A DNA stretch of 64,000 nt from Ignavibacteria bacterium (GCA_030693705.1 JAUYAB010000055.1:23125-87124); one strand, 5' to 3'. Shown: positions 25,477 to 34,665, counted from the first letter of the stretch. The notes: generated by a model not told the origin, from the letters alone. Made by a program: numbers and translations.

Positions 25477-25524
25477 TAACAACACCTTTCTTCAAATAAC
25501 TAAAGCTTATAAAATTTTGGATGA

Positions 25525-25555
25525 CAAATCTACCATATTTCTTTTCAATACAAAA
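25525..25555 (-). promoter_or_regulatory. Bacteroidetes-type promoter of the endonuclease I operon
   Basis: On the minus strand TTTTG (25555-25551), an 18-base spacer and TAGATTTG (25532-25525) match the TTTG / TAnnTTTG consensus. The start of transcription would fall near 25519, about 43 bases before the ATG. Confidence 0.55.
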
Positions 25556-25637
25556 CCGGTTTCTTCACATTGGTCTTTCAATTATAATTCAATTATCCTA
25601 TGTGAAAAGAAATGATAAGATTTAGGTGTGAAATTAT

Positions 25638-25667
25638 AAAAAAAGCCCGGTAGGAGGCCTACCGGGC
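25638..25667 (-). terminator. strong intrinsic terminator of the candidate small RNA
   Basis: A 10-base-pair G+C-rich stem (GCCCGGTAGG / CCTACCGGGC) with a three-base loop is followed on the minus strand by TTTTTTT. The nearest upstream minus-strand gene is more than 1 kb away beyond two plus-strand genes, so it most likely ends a short transcript. Confidence 0.8.
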
Positions 25668-25705
25668 AAACCAGATTCACTATGGGGGGTAAGCATAATG
25701 AATCC
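25638..25705 (-). ncRNA. candidate small RNA, two hairpins with C-rich loop
   Basis: The minus strand begins near 25705 with GATTCATTATG, a nine-base loop CTTACCCCC, then CATAGTGAATC, an 11-base-pair stem. A short linker leads to GCCCGGTAGG-loop-CCTACCGGGC and seven T residues, a perfect intrinsic terminator. In the first stem the only non-Watson-Crick pair is a G-U pair on the minus strand (it would be A-C on the plus strand), which favours minus-strand transcription. A matching promoter lies 7 bases upstream. The C-rich loop could bind G-rich ribosome-binding sites. A short frame starting at ATG in the stem reads through the terminator and is probably not translated. It could also act as a leader of the downstream endonuclease operon. 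Confidence 0.62.
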
Positions 25706-25711
25706 TTATGA

Positions 25712-25743
25712 CAAAACTAAAGCCATTGTTCTTTAAAGTCAAG
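25712..25743 (-). promoter_or_regulatory. promoter of the candidate small RNA
   Basis: On the minus strand CTTGAC (from 25743), 20 bases of spacer after CTTG, then TAGTTTTG (25719-25712), matching TAnnTTTG. The last G of the box is 7 bases from the first G of the predicted transcript. Positions 25744-25945, on the far side, show nothing further. Confidence 0.55.
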
Positions 25744-25945
25744 GAGTTTTTAAAATATTTTTTGGTGGGATTTGGCGTGTCGAGTTCAAATAACTAAACT
25801 ATCTTAATCGTCGGAGATAATGTGAATAGTTAGTTTTGTGTAAAAAGAGAATAAATGATTATTATAGCATCCACAAAAAATAATTTTATTCTACACAATT
25901 TGATATAATAAGTCCATCATCATTAAAAAGAGCAAGAACGAATCC

Positions 25946-26398
25946 ATGCAAAAATATCTTTTAATTTTCTCCATCTTGTTTATCGCAGCGATAAATAATG
26001 AAGGACAAAATAATACCAACCACAATTGGAAACCGCTGATCATAGACGATGCACAACGACTCTGGTACGATCGCTCTCAACTTGATACGATAAACAACGC
26101 TAATTTTGATATTTGGATTTTAGAAATGCACCGACCGGTCCTTTCTCTAGAAGGAATTTCGGAGAATATTATGCGTACAAAAACGCTTTATACGGTTGAC
26201 CTTCAAGCTTATAAGTACGGTTTAAAAACGGTTGTCTATTATGATCCTTCCAATCAAGTAATCAAAAGCTTTCATTATGATACCAACAGTCTAAACGAAG
26301 AATATAAATATATCTTCCCGATAACAGAGAATTCATTTATGCAAAAACTCATTGATGAACTTCTAAGATTAAGAAAACTAAAAGAACCGGTTAAATAA
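25946..26398 (+). CDS. small exported protein, adhesin E-like
   Basis: A 150-residue protein with a signal peptide (residues 1-20). The mature part has the pattern DDAQRLWYDRSQLD, FDIWILEMHRPV, KTLYTVDLQAYKYGLKTVVY and YYDPSNQVI, which resembles the surface-adhesin protein E-like domain found in many small secreted proteins, although I hold that match loosely. No lipobox or sorting domain is present, so a periplasmic location is likely. The SET-domain gene starts two bases after its stop, and the two are probably one transcript. Function unknown. Confidence 0.75.
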   Translation: MQKYLLIFSILFIAAINNEGQNNTNHNWKPLIIDDAQRLWYDRSQLDTINNANFDIWILEMHRPVLSLEGISENIMRTKTLYTVDLQAYKYGLKTVVYYDPSNQVIKSFHYDTNSLNEEYKYIFPITENSFMQKLIDELLRLRKLKEPVK

Positions 26399-26400
26399 TT

Positions 26401-26802
26401 ATGCCGTTCGAAAAAGATTTATTTGTAAAAGAATCAGGAATTCACGGATTAGGAATTTTTTCCGCGGTCGAAATTAAAACCGATGAAGAAATAATGGTGA
26501 TTAAAGGAGAAGTAATCTCCGAAGCTGAATGTGTCCGCCGGGAAGAAGATGAAGCTAACGTCTACATTTTTTGGAACGGTGACAATTATATCGATGTATC
26601 AAATACCGAAAAGATAAAATATATTAATCACAGTTGTTCGTACAATTGTTACGTAGACGACCGGGATGATGAATCACTTTGGTTAGTTGCAAGCAGAGAA
26701 ATTAATGCCGGCGAAGAATTGGTGATTGATTACGGATACGATGAAATTTATGAATCGTGTTCATGCGATGTTTGTCTTATTGGAGAAGATGAAGAAAGGT
26801 AA
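26401..26802 (+). CDS. SET-domain protein (candidate protein lysine methyltransferase)
   Basis: A 133-residue protein that is nearly all SET domain: GIHGLGIFSA at residues 14-23, the S-adenosylmethionine and active-site motif INHSCSYNC near residue 80, AGEELVIDYGYDE near 105, and a post-SET-like cluster CSCDVC. SET enzymes methylate lysines in proteins; bacterial targets include chromatin-like proteins and ribosomal or secreted proteins. The lack of a signal peptide suggests a cytosolic location. It starts two bases after the gene for the small exported protein. The substrate cannot be deduced. Confidence 0.88.
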   Translation: MPFEKDLFVKESGIHGLGIFSAVEIKTDEEIMVIKGEVISEAECVRREEDEANVYIFWNGDNYIDVSNTEKIKYINHSCSYNCYVDDRDDESLWLVASREINAGEELVIDYGYDEIYESCSCDVCLIGEDEER

Positions 26803-26834
26803 CTTCATCTTCTCTAATAAGTTGGAATATTATT

Positions 26835-28676
26835 TTACTCGTTCGCTTTTTCTTCCACTCTTTTCGCAGCTAACCGTGCAGTCTTTTTAGCCATATCGGT
26901 CAAATATTTTTTCCTGATCCGAATTGCAGTTGGAGTAACTTCCACATATTCGTCATCGGTAATCCATTCAATTGCCTGCTCGAGGGTATGAATAAGCGGC
27001 GGTTCCAAACGAATCGCTTCATCTGCGCCGGAGGAACGCATGTTAGAAAGTTGTTTTGTTTTGGTTACATTCACACCCATATCGTTACTACGCGAATTTT
27101 CACCAACAACCATCCCTTCGTAAACTTTTGTACCGGGGTCAATAAAGAAGACTGCTCGCTCTTGTAGTTTCCACATCGCGTAGGCTGAAGCTATTCCGCC
27201 TTCCATTGCAACTAAGGCGCCTCTCTGTCGTTGAATGATGTCTCCTTTGTACGGTTCATACGTATGAAAGTTATGGTGAAGAATTCCGGTCCCTCTTGTG
27301 TCGTTTACAAATTCAGATCGATAACCGATCAATCCGCGTGAAGGGACAAAAAATTCCAGACGTGTGTTTTGGTTAAAGGTGATCATGTTTTTCATTTCAC
27401 CTTTTCGTTTTCCCATTTTTTCAATTACCGTTCCAACATATTCTTCCGGAACATCGATAATTACATGTTCAATCGGTTCTGAAACCACATCTAAGATTTT
27501 TTTCATGATTACCTGCGGTTTGCTTACCTGCAATTCGTAGCTTTCGCGACGCATATTTTCAATAAGAATTGCAAGATGCAGTTCTCCCCTACCGCTGACT
27601 TTAAATACATCGGCTGAATCTGTTACTTCAACACGAAGACTCACGTTGATTTTAAGTTCTTTAGCGAGTCGTTCAAAAAGATTTCTGGTTGTAACATACT
27701 TTCCATCAATTCCGGCGAACGGTGAATTGTTTACAACAAAGTTCATCGTAATTCTTGGTTCTTCAATCGCAAGCGATGGGAGTTTTTCCGGCAGTTGTTT
27801 GTCTGTAAGCGTATCGCTGATATTGATGTCTTCAATTCCGGCAACAGCAACAATATCACCCGCTGAGGCTTCTTTTATTTCAACTCTTTTTATATTTTCA
27901 TAAGCGTAGAGTTTAGATATTTTTGCTTCGCTTCTTTCATCTTCGTGAGTAATTAAAAGAACCTGATCTCCGGCTGCAACTTTTCCGTGATGAATTTTTC
28001 CAATTCCTATTCTCCCCAAGTAATCGTTGTAATCTATCGCTGAGATAAGCATCTGGAATGGTAAATCCGGATTTGCTTCAGGAATGGGAGTCCTTTCAAT
28101 AATTAAATCAAGCAGGGGTGATAAATTTGTACTTTCGTCTTCAAGATGAATTTTCGCAATACCTTGTTTTGCAATAGCATAAACGTAAGGGAAATCAAGC
28201 TGCTCGTCGGTTGCTCCAAGCGCAACAAATAAATCGAAAATTTCATTAAGAACTTCGTTCGGGCGGGCATCTTTTCTATCAATTTTATTGATGACCACGA
28301 CGGGTTTAATTCCCAACTCTAACGATTTCTTCAGAACGAATTTAGTTTGCGGAAGCGGACCTTCGGCAGCATCAACTAAAAGAAGAACTCCATCAACCAT
28401 TAACAAAGTACGTTCAACTTCTCCGCCAAAATCAGCGTGACCGGGAGTATCGATGATATTTATTTTATAATCTTTGTAGAAAACACTTAAATTTTTAGCA
28501 AGAATTGTGATTCCTCTTTCGCGTTCAAGGTCATTGGAATCCATAATTCTTTTTTCGACTTGTTGATTTTCTCTCCAAGCGCCGGTTTGTCTAAGAATAA
28601 AATCAACAAGTGTTGTCTTACCGTGATCAACGTGAGCAATAATAGCAATATTTCTAATCTTATCTAAGCTGAACAA
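26835..28676 (-). CDS. typA: ribosome-associated GTPase TypA/BipA
   Basis: A 613-residue translational GTPase. The G motifs are clear: AHVDHGKTTLVD, RERGITI, DTPGHADFGGEVER and NKIDRKDARP. Domains II, III and V and the BipA-specific C-terminal domain follow at normal length. It binds the 70S ribosome near the elongation-factor site and helps 50S assembly and growth at low temperature. It stands alone between divergent or convergent neighbours. The 193-base gap upstream contains a short CAGTTATCAGTCTACAGTTG-type repeat and no obvious gene. Confidence 0.97.
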   Translation of the reverse strand: MFSLDKIRNIAIIAHVDHGKTTLVDFILRQTGAWRENQQVEKRIMDSNDLERERGITILAKNLSVFYKDYKINIIDTPGHADFGGEVERTLLMVDGVLLLVDAAEGPLPQTKFVLKKSLELGIKPVVVINKIDRKDARPNEVLNEIFDLFVALGATDEQLDFPYVYAIAKQGIAKIHLEDESTNLSPLLDLIIERTPIPEANPDLPFQMLISAIDYNDYLGRIGIGKIHHGKVAAGDQVLLITHEDERSEAKISKLYAYENIKRVEIKEASAGDIVAVAGIEDINISDTLTDKQLPEKLPSLAIEEPRITMNFVVNNSPFAGIDGKYVTTRNLFERLAKELKINVSLRVEVTDSADVFKVSGRGELHLAILIENMRRESYELQVSKPQVIMKKILDVVSEPIEHVIIDVPEEYVGTVIEKMGKRKGEMKNMITFNQNTRLEFFVPSRGLIGYRSEFVNDTRGTGILHHNFHTYEPYKGDIIQRQRGALVAMEGGIASAYAMWKLQERAVFFIDPGTKVYEGMVVGENSRSNDMGVNVTKTKQLSNMRSSGADEAIRLEPPLIHTLEQAIEWITDDEYVEVTPTAIRIRKKYLTDMAKKTARLAAKRVEEKANE

Positions 28677-28694
28677 ATTGTACCTCTTTTTTAA

Positions 28695-28727
28695 GTTTTC
28701 AGTTATCAGTCTACAGTTGTCTGTAAA
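28695..28727. repeat. CAGTTATCAGTC-type short repeat upstream of typA
   Basis: TTTTCAGTTATCAGTCTACA and GTTGTCTGTAAAC form a short degenerate reiteration of the same kind as at 5669 and 7345. It sits in the typA leader region, 19 bases from the start codon. Confidence 0.4.
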
Positions 28728-28869
28728 CTCGTTTTATAATTTGAATGTTAAGGTTGACAAGAAGTTTTGATGAGATGAATCTGTGAAAGCGTATTCTATT
28801 TTCAATTAACTTTTTTTGTGTCTAACTTTTCAATACCGTAAATCTATTTAATTAATCTCCTCGCATCCA

Positions 28870-29952
28870 TCAACTGTGGCGGATGTTCAAAATGTCTCCG
28901 TCTTTAACAATATATTCTTTTCCTTCTAATCTCCACGCGCCGGCTTCCTTGCATTTTGCAAATGAACCGTGAATAATATAATCTTCGTAATGCACAACTT
29001 CGGCACGGATGAAACGGTCGTAAAAATCTGTATGAATAACGCCGGCGGCATCTTGAGCCGTCATGTTTTTCTTTATCGTCCAGGCGCGGCATTCATCTTC
29101 GCCGACTGTAAAGAATGATTGCAAGCCGAGAAGCTCGTAACTTGTTCTCAAGATTCGAGCAAAAGCCGATTCGCTGATACCGAAATCGTTTTTGAATATA
29201 TCAGCTTCTTCATCGGAAAGTTGTGTCAATTCAAATTCAAACTGTGCAAAGAACGGAATTACGACCAATTTGTATTTTGAAAACTTTGTATGAATGTCTT
29301 TGATGAATTTTTCTACTTGATCTTTCGAGTTTTCGTCAAAATTGATCCCGATTATTAGCGGTTTTATTGTAAGGAACTGGTAGCCGGAAAGAAGTTTTCT
29401 TTCGTTTTCGTCAAGATGCATTTCCCGCAGCGGAAGTTCTGTTTCAACATGAGTCTGCATCTTTTTAAAAAGCGCCAATTCTTTTTGAAGCTGATCATTT
29501 TTGAGCTTCAAAATATCTTTTGCCAATTTTTCAATACGGTTTTCAATTAACGCCATATCGGCAAGTAAAAATTCAGTCTCAAGAAACTCAATATCTCGCG
29601 CTGCATTAATCATCACTTCGGGATGCGGAACTGTTTCGTTTTCAAATTGCCTTACTACGTGTAAAAGTGCGTTGTTATTTTTCACTTTATTCAGGAAATC
29701 TGAAGTGATTTTTACTTTGTTATCGTCAGAAACTTGCAATCCGGGAATATCAATCACTTCGAGCGTAGCAAATACTTCACTTTTCGGATTAAATAACTCC
29801 GTAAGTTTCTTCAAACGTTCATCGGGGACTTTTACAACCGCTCTTGCAACTTCAACTTTTTGTTGATGTTGGGCTTCCGATCCTTTTACCGATAACGCAT
29901 TAAAAAGGGTTGTTTTGCCTGAGTTTTGTAACCCGATTAACCCTATTTGCAT
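28870..29952 (-). CDS. YchF/OLA1-like GTP/ATP-binding protein
   Basis: A 360-residue P-loop protein of the YchF (Obg-related) family: Walker A in GLQNSGKTTLFNALS, switch region EVIDIPGLQ, and a C-terminal TGS/DUF933 part ending EYIVKDGDILNIRHS. The P-loop has NSGKTT rather than the NVGKST usual in canonical YchF, so it belongs to a divergent branch. YchF proteins bind the ribosome and answer to redox and stress. The 196-base gap upstream of it, shared with glgC on the opposite strand, holds no further gene. Confidence 0.9.
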   Translation of the reverse strand: MQIGLIGLQNSGKTTLFNALSVKGSEAQHQQKVEVARAVVKVPDERLKKLTELFNPKSEVFATLEVIDIPGLQVSDDNKVKITSDFLNKVKNNNALLHVVRQFENETVPHPEVMINAARDIEFLETEFLLADMALIENRIEKLAKDILKLKNDQLQKELALFKKMQTHVETELPLREMHLDENERKLLSGYQFLTIKPLIIGINFDENSKDQVEKFIKDIHTKFSKYKLVVIPFFAQFEFELTQLSDEEADIFKNDFGISESAFARILRTSYELLGLQSFFTVGEDECRAWTIKKNMTAQDAAGVIHTDFYDRFIRAEVVHYEDYIIHGSFAKCKEAGAWRLEGKEYIVKDGDILNIRHS

Positions 29953-30148
29953 GGTTCCTCAAATATTTTGTTAAAAATGAGATGCAAATATACCGATTCT
30001 AAAACAGGGAAACAAAAAAGCAGCTACATTTAAGAAAATTGAAAAAAGTTTCAAAAAAAAATGGAGGATTATAGGTGACTCCCTTTATTTATAATAATTA
30101 CTTTTTTATATTGAACCTACATAAGTAAAACAATGTTGGAGCGAAGAA

Positions 30149-31393
30149 ATGCAATATCAAGGTTCTTCTATTACAAGAGATACAATCACGATGGTCCTTG
30201 CCGGCGGACAAGGTGAACGTCTTTATCCATTAACAGCGTACCGGAGCAAACCTTCGGTTCCTTTCGGAGGTAAGTATAGAATTATCGATTTCACTCTAAA
30301 TAATTGTCTTAATTCAGGGTTAAGAAGAATTTACGTCCTCATCCAATATAAATCCGATTCGCTCAGCCAGCATTTGTTTGAAGGCTGGAGTATTTTTAAT
30401 CCAGAACTAGGTGAATTCATTTATACCCTTCCGCCGCAAAGAAAAATGAGTAATGATTGGTACCTTGGAACCGCAAACGCCATCCACCAAAATTTAAATT
30501 TGATAAGCTCTGATAGAAAATGCAAATGGGTTTTAATCCTAAGCGGTGATCACATCTACAAGATGGATTACATGAAGATGCTTCAAAATCATGTTGATAA
30601 TAAAATTGATCTTTCCCTCTCCTGTATCGAGGTTCCGGTAGATGAAGCAAGCCGCTTTGGAATAGTTGAAACGGATGACAAGAATAATGTAACAAAATTT
30701 ATGGAAAAGCCGGAAAAGCCTCCTGAAATTCCGGGGAAAAAAGGTTTCTCTTTTGTGAACATGGCGAGTTATGTTTTCAACGCAAAAGTTATAAAAGATG
30801 TTTTATTAGAAATGCAGGAAAAGAAAATCCGCAATAATGATTTTGGTCAGGATGTTATTCCATACATGATTAAAGCCGGCTACAAGGTTGTCGCTTATCC
30901 ATTCATCGATGAAAATAAAAAGAACAAACCTTACTGGAAAGATATCGGAACGATCGATAGTTATTACGATGCAAGCATGGATTTGATCAGCGTTATTCCT
31001 GAATTTAACTTGTATGATTTTGACTGGCCTCTTCGTACATATCAATATCAATTTCCTCCGGCAAAAACCCTTTCGCACGAAGGAGAAAGAATTGGTAGAA
31101 CTCTTAATTCGATGATTTGCGACGGCACGATCGTTTCCGGAGGTTTGGTTGAGCGATCGATCATCGGAAATAATGTTCGCGTAAACAGCTACGCGTACGT
31201 AACCGATTCCATCATTATGAATAATTGTAAAGTTGGAAGAAGAGCTAGAGTACGCCGCGCCATCATTGATAAAAATGTTCAAGTGCCTGAAAGTTATGAA
31301 ATAGGTTTCGATCCGACCGAAGATAAAAAGAAATTTTTTGTAACTGAATCCGGCATCGTTGTAATCCCTAAAAACTACGTCTTTAAGACATAA
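30149..31393 (+). CDS. glgC: glucose-1-phosphate adenylyltransferase
   Basis: A 414-residue enzyme that makes ADP-glucose, the donor for bacterial glycogen. The N-terminal catalytic signature GGQGERLYPLTAYRSKPSVP and PFGGKYRIIDFTLNN, the SGDHIYKMDY motif and a C-terminal left-handed beta-helix (SYAYVTDSIIMNNCKVGRRA) are present. Regulation by sugar phosphates is expected for the family. No other glycogen gene lies beside it; uvrC follows after 24 bases. Together with the secreted amylase further along it suggests storage and use of alpha-glucans. Confidence 0.96.
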   Translation: MQYQGSSITRDTITMVLAGGQGERLYPLTAYRSKPSVPFGGKYRIIDFTLNNCLNSGLRRIYVLIQYKSDSLSQHLFEGWSIFNPELGEFIYTLPPQRKMSNDWYLGTANAIHQNLNLISSDRKCKWVLILSGDHIYKMDYMKMLQNHVDNKIDLSLSCIEVPVDEASRFGIVETDDKNNVTKFMEKPEKPPEIPGKKGFSFVNMASYVFNAKVIKDVLLEMQEKKIRNNDFGQDVIPYMIKAGYKVVAYPFIDENKKNKPYWKDIGTIDSYYDASMDLISVIPEFNLYDFDWPLRTYQYQFPPAKTLSHEGERIGRTLNSMICDGTIVSGGLVERSIIGNNVRVNSYAYVTDSIIMNNCKVGRRARVRRAIIDKNVQVPESYEIGFDPTEDKKKFFVTESGIVVIPKNYVFKT

Positions 31394-31417
31394 TCAAGGA
31401 ATGTTTTTCAAGAATAG

Positions 31418-33253
31418 ATGAATGAGGTTCTCGAAACTAAATTGAACAATTTGCCCGGTAAACCGGGAGTTTATCAATTCTTTAATGATAAACAGAATGT
31501 GATCTATGTAGGGAAGGCGAAAATTTTAAAGAACCGCGTCCGTTCTTATTTTCATTCCTCCGTAACCTCTGCAAAAACCGTTGCATTAGTTTCAAAAATT
31601 GCAGACGTTGAACTGATCGTCACTGCTTCGGAAGTTGAAGCGTTAATTCTTGAGAACAATCTCATTAAAAAGTTTAAACCGCGTTACAACGTTACCCTGA
31701 AGGACGACAAGACCTATCCCTTCATTAAAGTTACAAACGAACCATTTCCGCAGATTTATCCAACGCGGAAAATTTATCGTGACGGTTCCAAATATTTTGG
31801 ACCATACACCGATGTGCGCAATATGCGGGCTTCATTACGGGCGATCAATCAAATTTTCAGAATTCGAAGTTGTAAATTCGCGATCACCAAAGAAGCTGTT
31901 GAGAAGAAGAAGTTCAAACTTTGTCTCGATTATCATATAAAAAAATGCGATGGACCATGCGAAGGTTTGATTTCCGAATCCGCTTACAACGAAATGGTTA
32001 ACGAAGTTATAAAAATGCTGAAAGGGAAAACAGCCGATCTTCTGAAAGAACTTCGAAAAAAAATGGAAGTTTATGTTGGTGAACTTTCTTTTGAAAAAGC
32101 TGCTGGGGTTAGAGATAAAATCAGACAACTTGAATCAATAGCAGATAAGCAGAAAGTTGTGAGTGATGATTTTCTCGACCGCGATGTTATTGCGATTGCT
32201 TACGAAGGAAAAGATGTCGCTTCTTCGATCTTAAATATCCGTGAAGGAAAAATTTCCGGAAAGAAAGAATTTCGCTTATCAGTAGAAGGTGGAACTGATC
32301 CGGCAGAAATTTATTCAGCTTTAATTAAGCAATACTACACAAACGATTTTGTTGATATCCCGAATGAAATTGTCATTGAAACGGAGCCGGAAGATCTGGA
32401 AAGTATAACAGAATGGCTGACAAACCTTTCTGAGCATAAAATTAAAATCACTATTCCGCAAAGAGAAAGCAAACTAAAATCACTTTTAAAGATGAGTGGT
32501 GAAAATGCGCTTCTTCAATTAAAAGAATGGCAGCTTCAGAAAATGAAAAAAGAAGGAAGCGTTCCGTATGCCCTTTCTGCGCTCCAAAGAGATTTGCGGT
32601 TGAAAAATTTGCCGAAAAAGATCGTTTGTTTTGATAATTCAAATCTGCAAGGAAGCGACGCTGTAGCCAGCATGGTTACTTTTGAAAACGGTAAACCGAA
32701 AAAAAGTGAGTATAAAAAATTCATAATTAAAACAGTTGTCGGTTCGGATGATTTTGCCAGCATGCACGAAGTACTTACCCGGCATTTCACAAAATTGCTG
32801 GAGACAAAACAAGCTCTGCCGGATCTAATTATGGTCGATGGCGGCAAAGGTCAGCTTTCAAGCGCAGTTGATGCATTGCATCAGTTGGGAATTAGTTCAT
32901 TTCAAATTATTGGATTGGCTAAAAGACTTGAAGAAGTTTTTGTCCCAAACGAAAGTGAAGCGGTTGTAATTCCAAAAACTTCTTCTTCATTAAAATTATT
33001 ACAACGGCTGCGCGATGAAGCGCATCGTTTTGCTATTACTTTTCACCGGCTGCGGCGGGACAAGAGAACGATTACAACCGAGCTTTTGGAAATAAAAGGA
33101 ATTGGAAAATCAATTGCAGAAAAATTGCTGAAGGAGTTCGGAAGCGTTTCATGCATCAAAACAGTATCAATTGAGAATCTGGATAAAGTTGTGGGGAAGA
33201 AAAAAGCTGAATTGGTTTTTAACTATTTTTCTTCAGTAAAAGAAAAAATTTAG
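31418..33253 (+). CDS. uvrC: excinuclease ABC subunit C
   Basis: A 611-residue nucleotide-excision repair nuclease. In order: GIY-YIG domain (GVYQFFNDKQNVIYVGKAK) making the 3' cut, UvrB-binding UVR motif near residue 210, RNase-H-like domain (CFDNSNLQGSDAVASMV) making the 5' cut, and tandem helix-hairpin-helix at the end (IKGIGKSIAEKLLKEFGS). The length is typical. It starts 24 bases after glgC and is probably transcribed with it. Confidence 0.96.
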   Translation: MNEVLETKLNNLPGKPGVYQFFNDKQNVIYVGKAKILKNRVRSYFHSSVTSAKTVALVSKIADVELIVTASEVEALILENNLIKKFKPRYNVTLKDDKTYPFIKVTNEPFPQIYPTRKIYRDGSKYFGPYTDVRNMRASLRAINQIFRIRSCKFAITKEAVEKKKFKLCLDYHIKKCDGPCEGLISESAYNEMVNEVIKMLKGKTADLLKELRKKMEVYVGELSFEKAAGVRDKIRQLESIADKQKVVSDDFLDRDVIAIAYEGKDVASSILNIREGKISGKKEFRLSVEGGTDPAEIYSALIKQYYTNDFVDIPNEIVIETEPEDLESITEWLTNLSEHKIKITIPQRESKLKSLLKMSGENALLQLKEWQLQKMKKEGSVPYALSALQRDLRLKNLPKKIVCFDNSNLQGSDAVASMVTFENGKPKKSEYKKFIIKTVVGSDDFASMHEVLTRHFTKLLETKQALPDLIMVDGGKGQLSSAVDALHQLGISSFQIIGLAKRLEEVFVPNESEAVVIPKTSSSLKLLQRLRDEAHRFAITFHRLRRDKRTITTELLEIKGIGKSIAEKLLKEFGSVSCIKTVSIENLDKVVGKKKAELVFNYFSSVKEKI

Positions 33254-33308
33254 AAGAATGTCTGGTAAAAATGGTATCCGTGAAAATTCAAAATAAAAAG
33301 ACAGCACA

Positions 33309-34484
33309 ATGAAAATATTTTTCTCGATGTTACTTGTCATGTCCATTTTTTCCGGCTGCGGGAAAAAAGAAAAAATCTATCAATTCAACAGCAAGGGAAT
33401 TGAATATCTCATCTCCGAAGCCGCAAAAGGAAATAGAGTTGCAAATGACAGTCTTTCCCATTTATTCGACTTGAACCTTCCGGCTCAATCAATTATAAAT
33501 AAAATTGAGATTGATAGTATCAAAAATAATCTTGGAAAAACTTATTACGGTGTGGTGGTTGAATTCCCGAATCCTTTTTTCAACCGTTTTGCGGTTTATG
33601 ATTCCGTGATGAATTGTTACTTCATCGACAAATCTCTGAATGGCTATCTTTCACTTACGTCCATTCATTCAGAAAAGAAAAACTATTTCCAGGTTTTTGA
33701 GCAGTTCACTTCGAAAGATATTTTATCTTTAAAAAGGAAGAATCTCTATCTGGTTAAAGACAACACGGTAAACCTTGCCTTGCGAATGTACACGCAATTC
33801 TTTTCTCCCGATGACCAACTGATTCAAGAAGTTGAAACTTTTACGGATGACTTAATCGGGACAAAAATTATAAGTGAAAAAGGATTGTCTCCACAGCAGA
33901 CTTGGGACACATACTCGTTTAACGATGTTTCACTTAAATATGAAAGCCCCGAAAATTATTTTGAGAAGATAGTTTTTCAATTAACAAATCAATTTTCAAA
34001 GAAGTTGGAAAAACCATTTTTTTATGATCTGTCTTCTGCCTTAAAGGAGTTGGGAGTAAAGCTCTCTATTGATTCAGTTCAAACTTACAACAACTTTAAA
34101 AACAAGAAGGAGAAATTTTCTCTTTATTTGCCGGAAGGTTGGAAATCAATTCCGGATATTTCATTTAAAGAAATTTTATCCGCTAATCTTGAAGGGACAA
34201 ATTTTCTGAATGCAAGCCTTGGAGCTTCATTTGGAGTGATGAAGTTGAAAGAAAATAGTAAAGCCGAAGATTACATCTCGGTTCCATTCACTAATAAAGT
34301 TGATGGAAATTATTCGGTGCGCTTTACTGAAAAAACGCTGCTCGACCATAAATATTTTGTCTGTTTTGAGATCAAATGTTATACGCTAAAGTATTTGATT
34401 GTTTTTAAATGCCCCGAAACAATTTATGAAGAGAATAAACAGATCTTCGCATCGATTGTTAATTCGTTTTGGATGGATTGTTAA
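33309..34484 (+). CDS. uncharacterised lipoprotein
   Basis: A 391-residue protein with a lipobox (IFSGC, Cys19) after an 18-residue signal and a lysine-rich linker GKKEKIYQ. No catalytic motif is recognised. The middle alternates hydrophobic strands and charged turns (VVVEFPNPFFNRFAVYDS), and the C-terminal 130 residues (FSLYLPEGWKSIPDI to IVNSFWMDC) resemble the PsbP/DcrB-like fold in which a small protein is estimated from its fitted parameters, though this is a loose impression. It starts 55 bases after uvrC. Probably anchored in the periplasm; function unknown. Confidence 0.78.
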   Translation: MKIFFSMLLVMSIFSGCGKKEKIYQFNSKGIEYLISEAAKGNRVANDSLSHLFDLNLPAQSIINKIEIDSIKNNLGKTYYGVVVEFPNPFFNRFAVYDSVMNCYFIDKSLNGYLSLTSIHSEKKNYFQVFEQFTSKDILSLKRKNLYLVKDNTVNLALRMYTQFFSPDDQLIQEVETFTDDLIGTKIISEKGLSPQQTWDTYSFNDVSLKYESPENYFEKIVFQLTNQFSKKLEKPFFYDLSSALKELGVKLSIDSVQTYNNFKNKKEKFSLYLPEGWKSIPDISFKEILSANLEGTNFLNASLGASFGVMKLKENSKAEDYISVPFTNKVDGNYSVRFTEKTLLDHKYFVCFEIKCYTLKYLIVFKCPETIYEENKQIFASIVNSFWMDC

Positions 34485-34542
34485 AACTGAAATTTGACTC
34501 GGTGAATTTGCGGATGGCGATCTTTCCCCTTAAAATAAAAAA

Positions 34543-34632
34543 CCGGATAATATATTACACAAACTGAATACTTACCGCTGCTTCCTTTCGGACCTGACGG
34601 GGTTGGGCAACAATCTGTTAACAATTATCCGG
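34543..34632 (-). ncRNA. ffs: signal recognition particle RNA (small type)
   Basis: The minus strand contains the conserved apical loop of SRP RNA, GTCAGGTCCGAAAGGAAGCA (34593 region), inside a long hairpin closed by CCGGATAAT at 34632-34624 and ATTATCCGG at 34551-34543. At about 90 bases it is the short bacterial form without an Alu domain. A T-rich run follows the 3' end. With Ffh it targets membrane proteins to the translocon. Confidence 0.95.
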
Positions 34633-34665
34633 ATAAAATTCAAAACCAAAATCTAAAAAAATCTT

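Noticed and set aside
25635..25695. A 20-codon leader peptide (MLTPHSESGLPGRPPTGLFL) in the candidate small RNA
   Set aside because: It reads through the terminator stem, has no ribosome-binding site and no run of regulatory codons, so it is probably accidental.
31835..32847. Minus-strand open frames inside uvrC
   Set aside because: They are antisense shadows of uvrC with no independent protein features.
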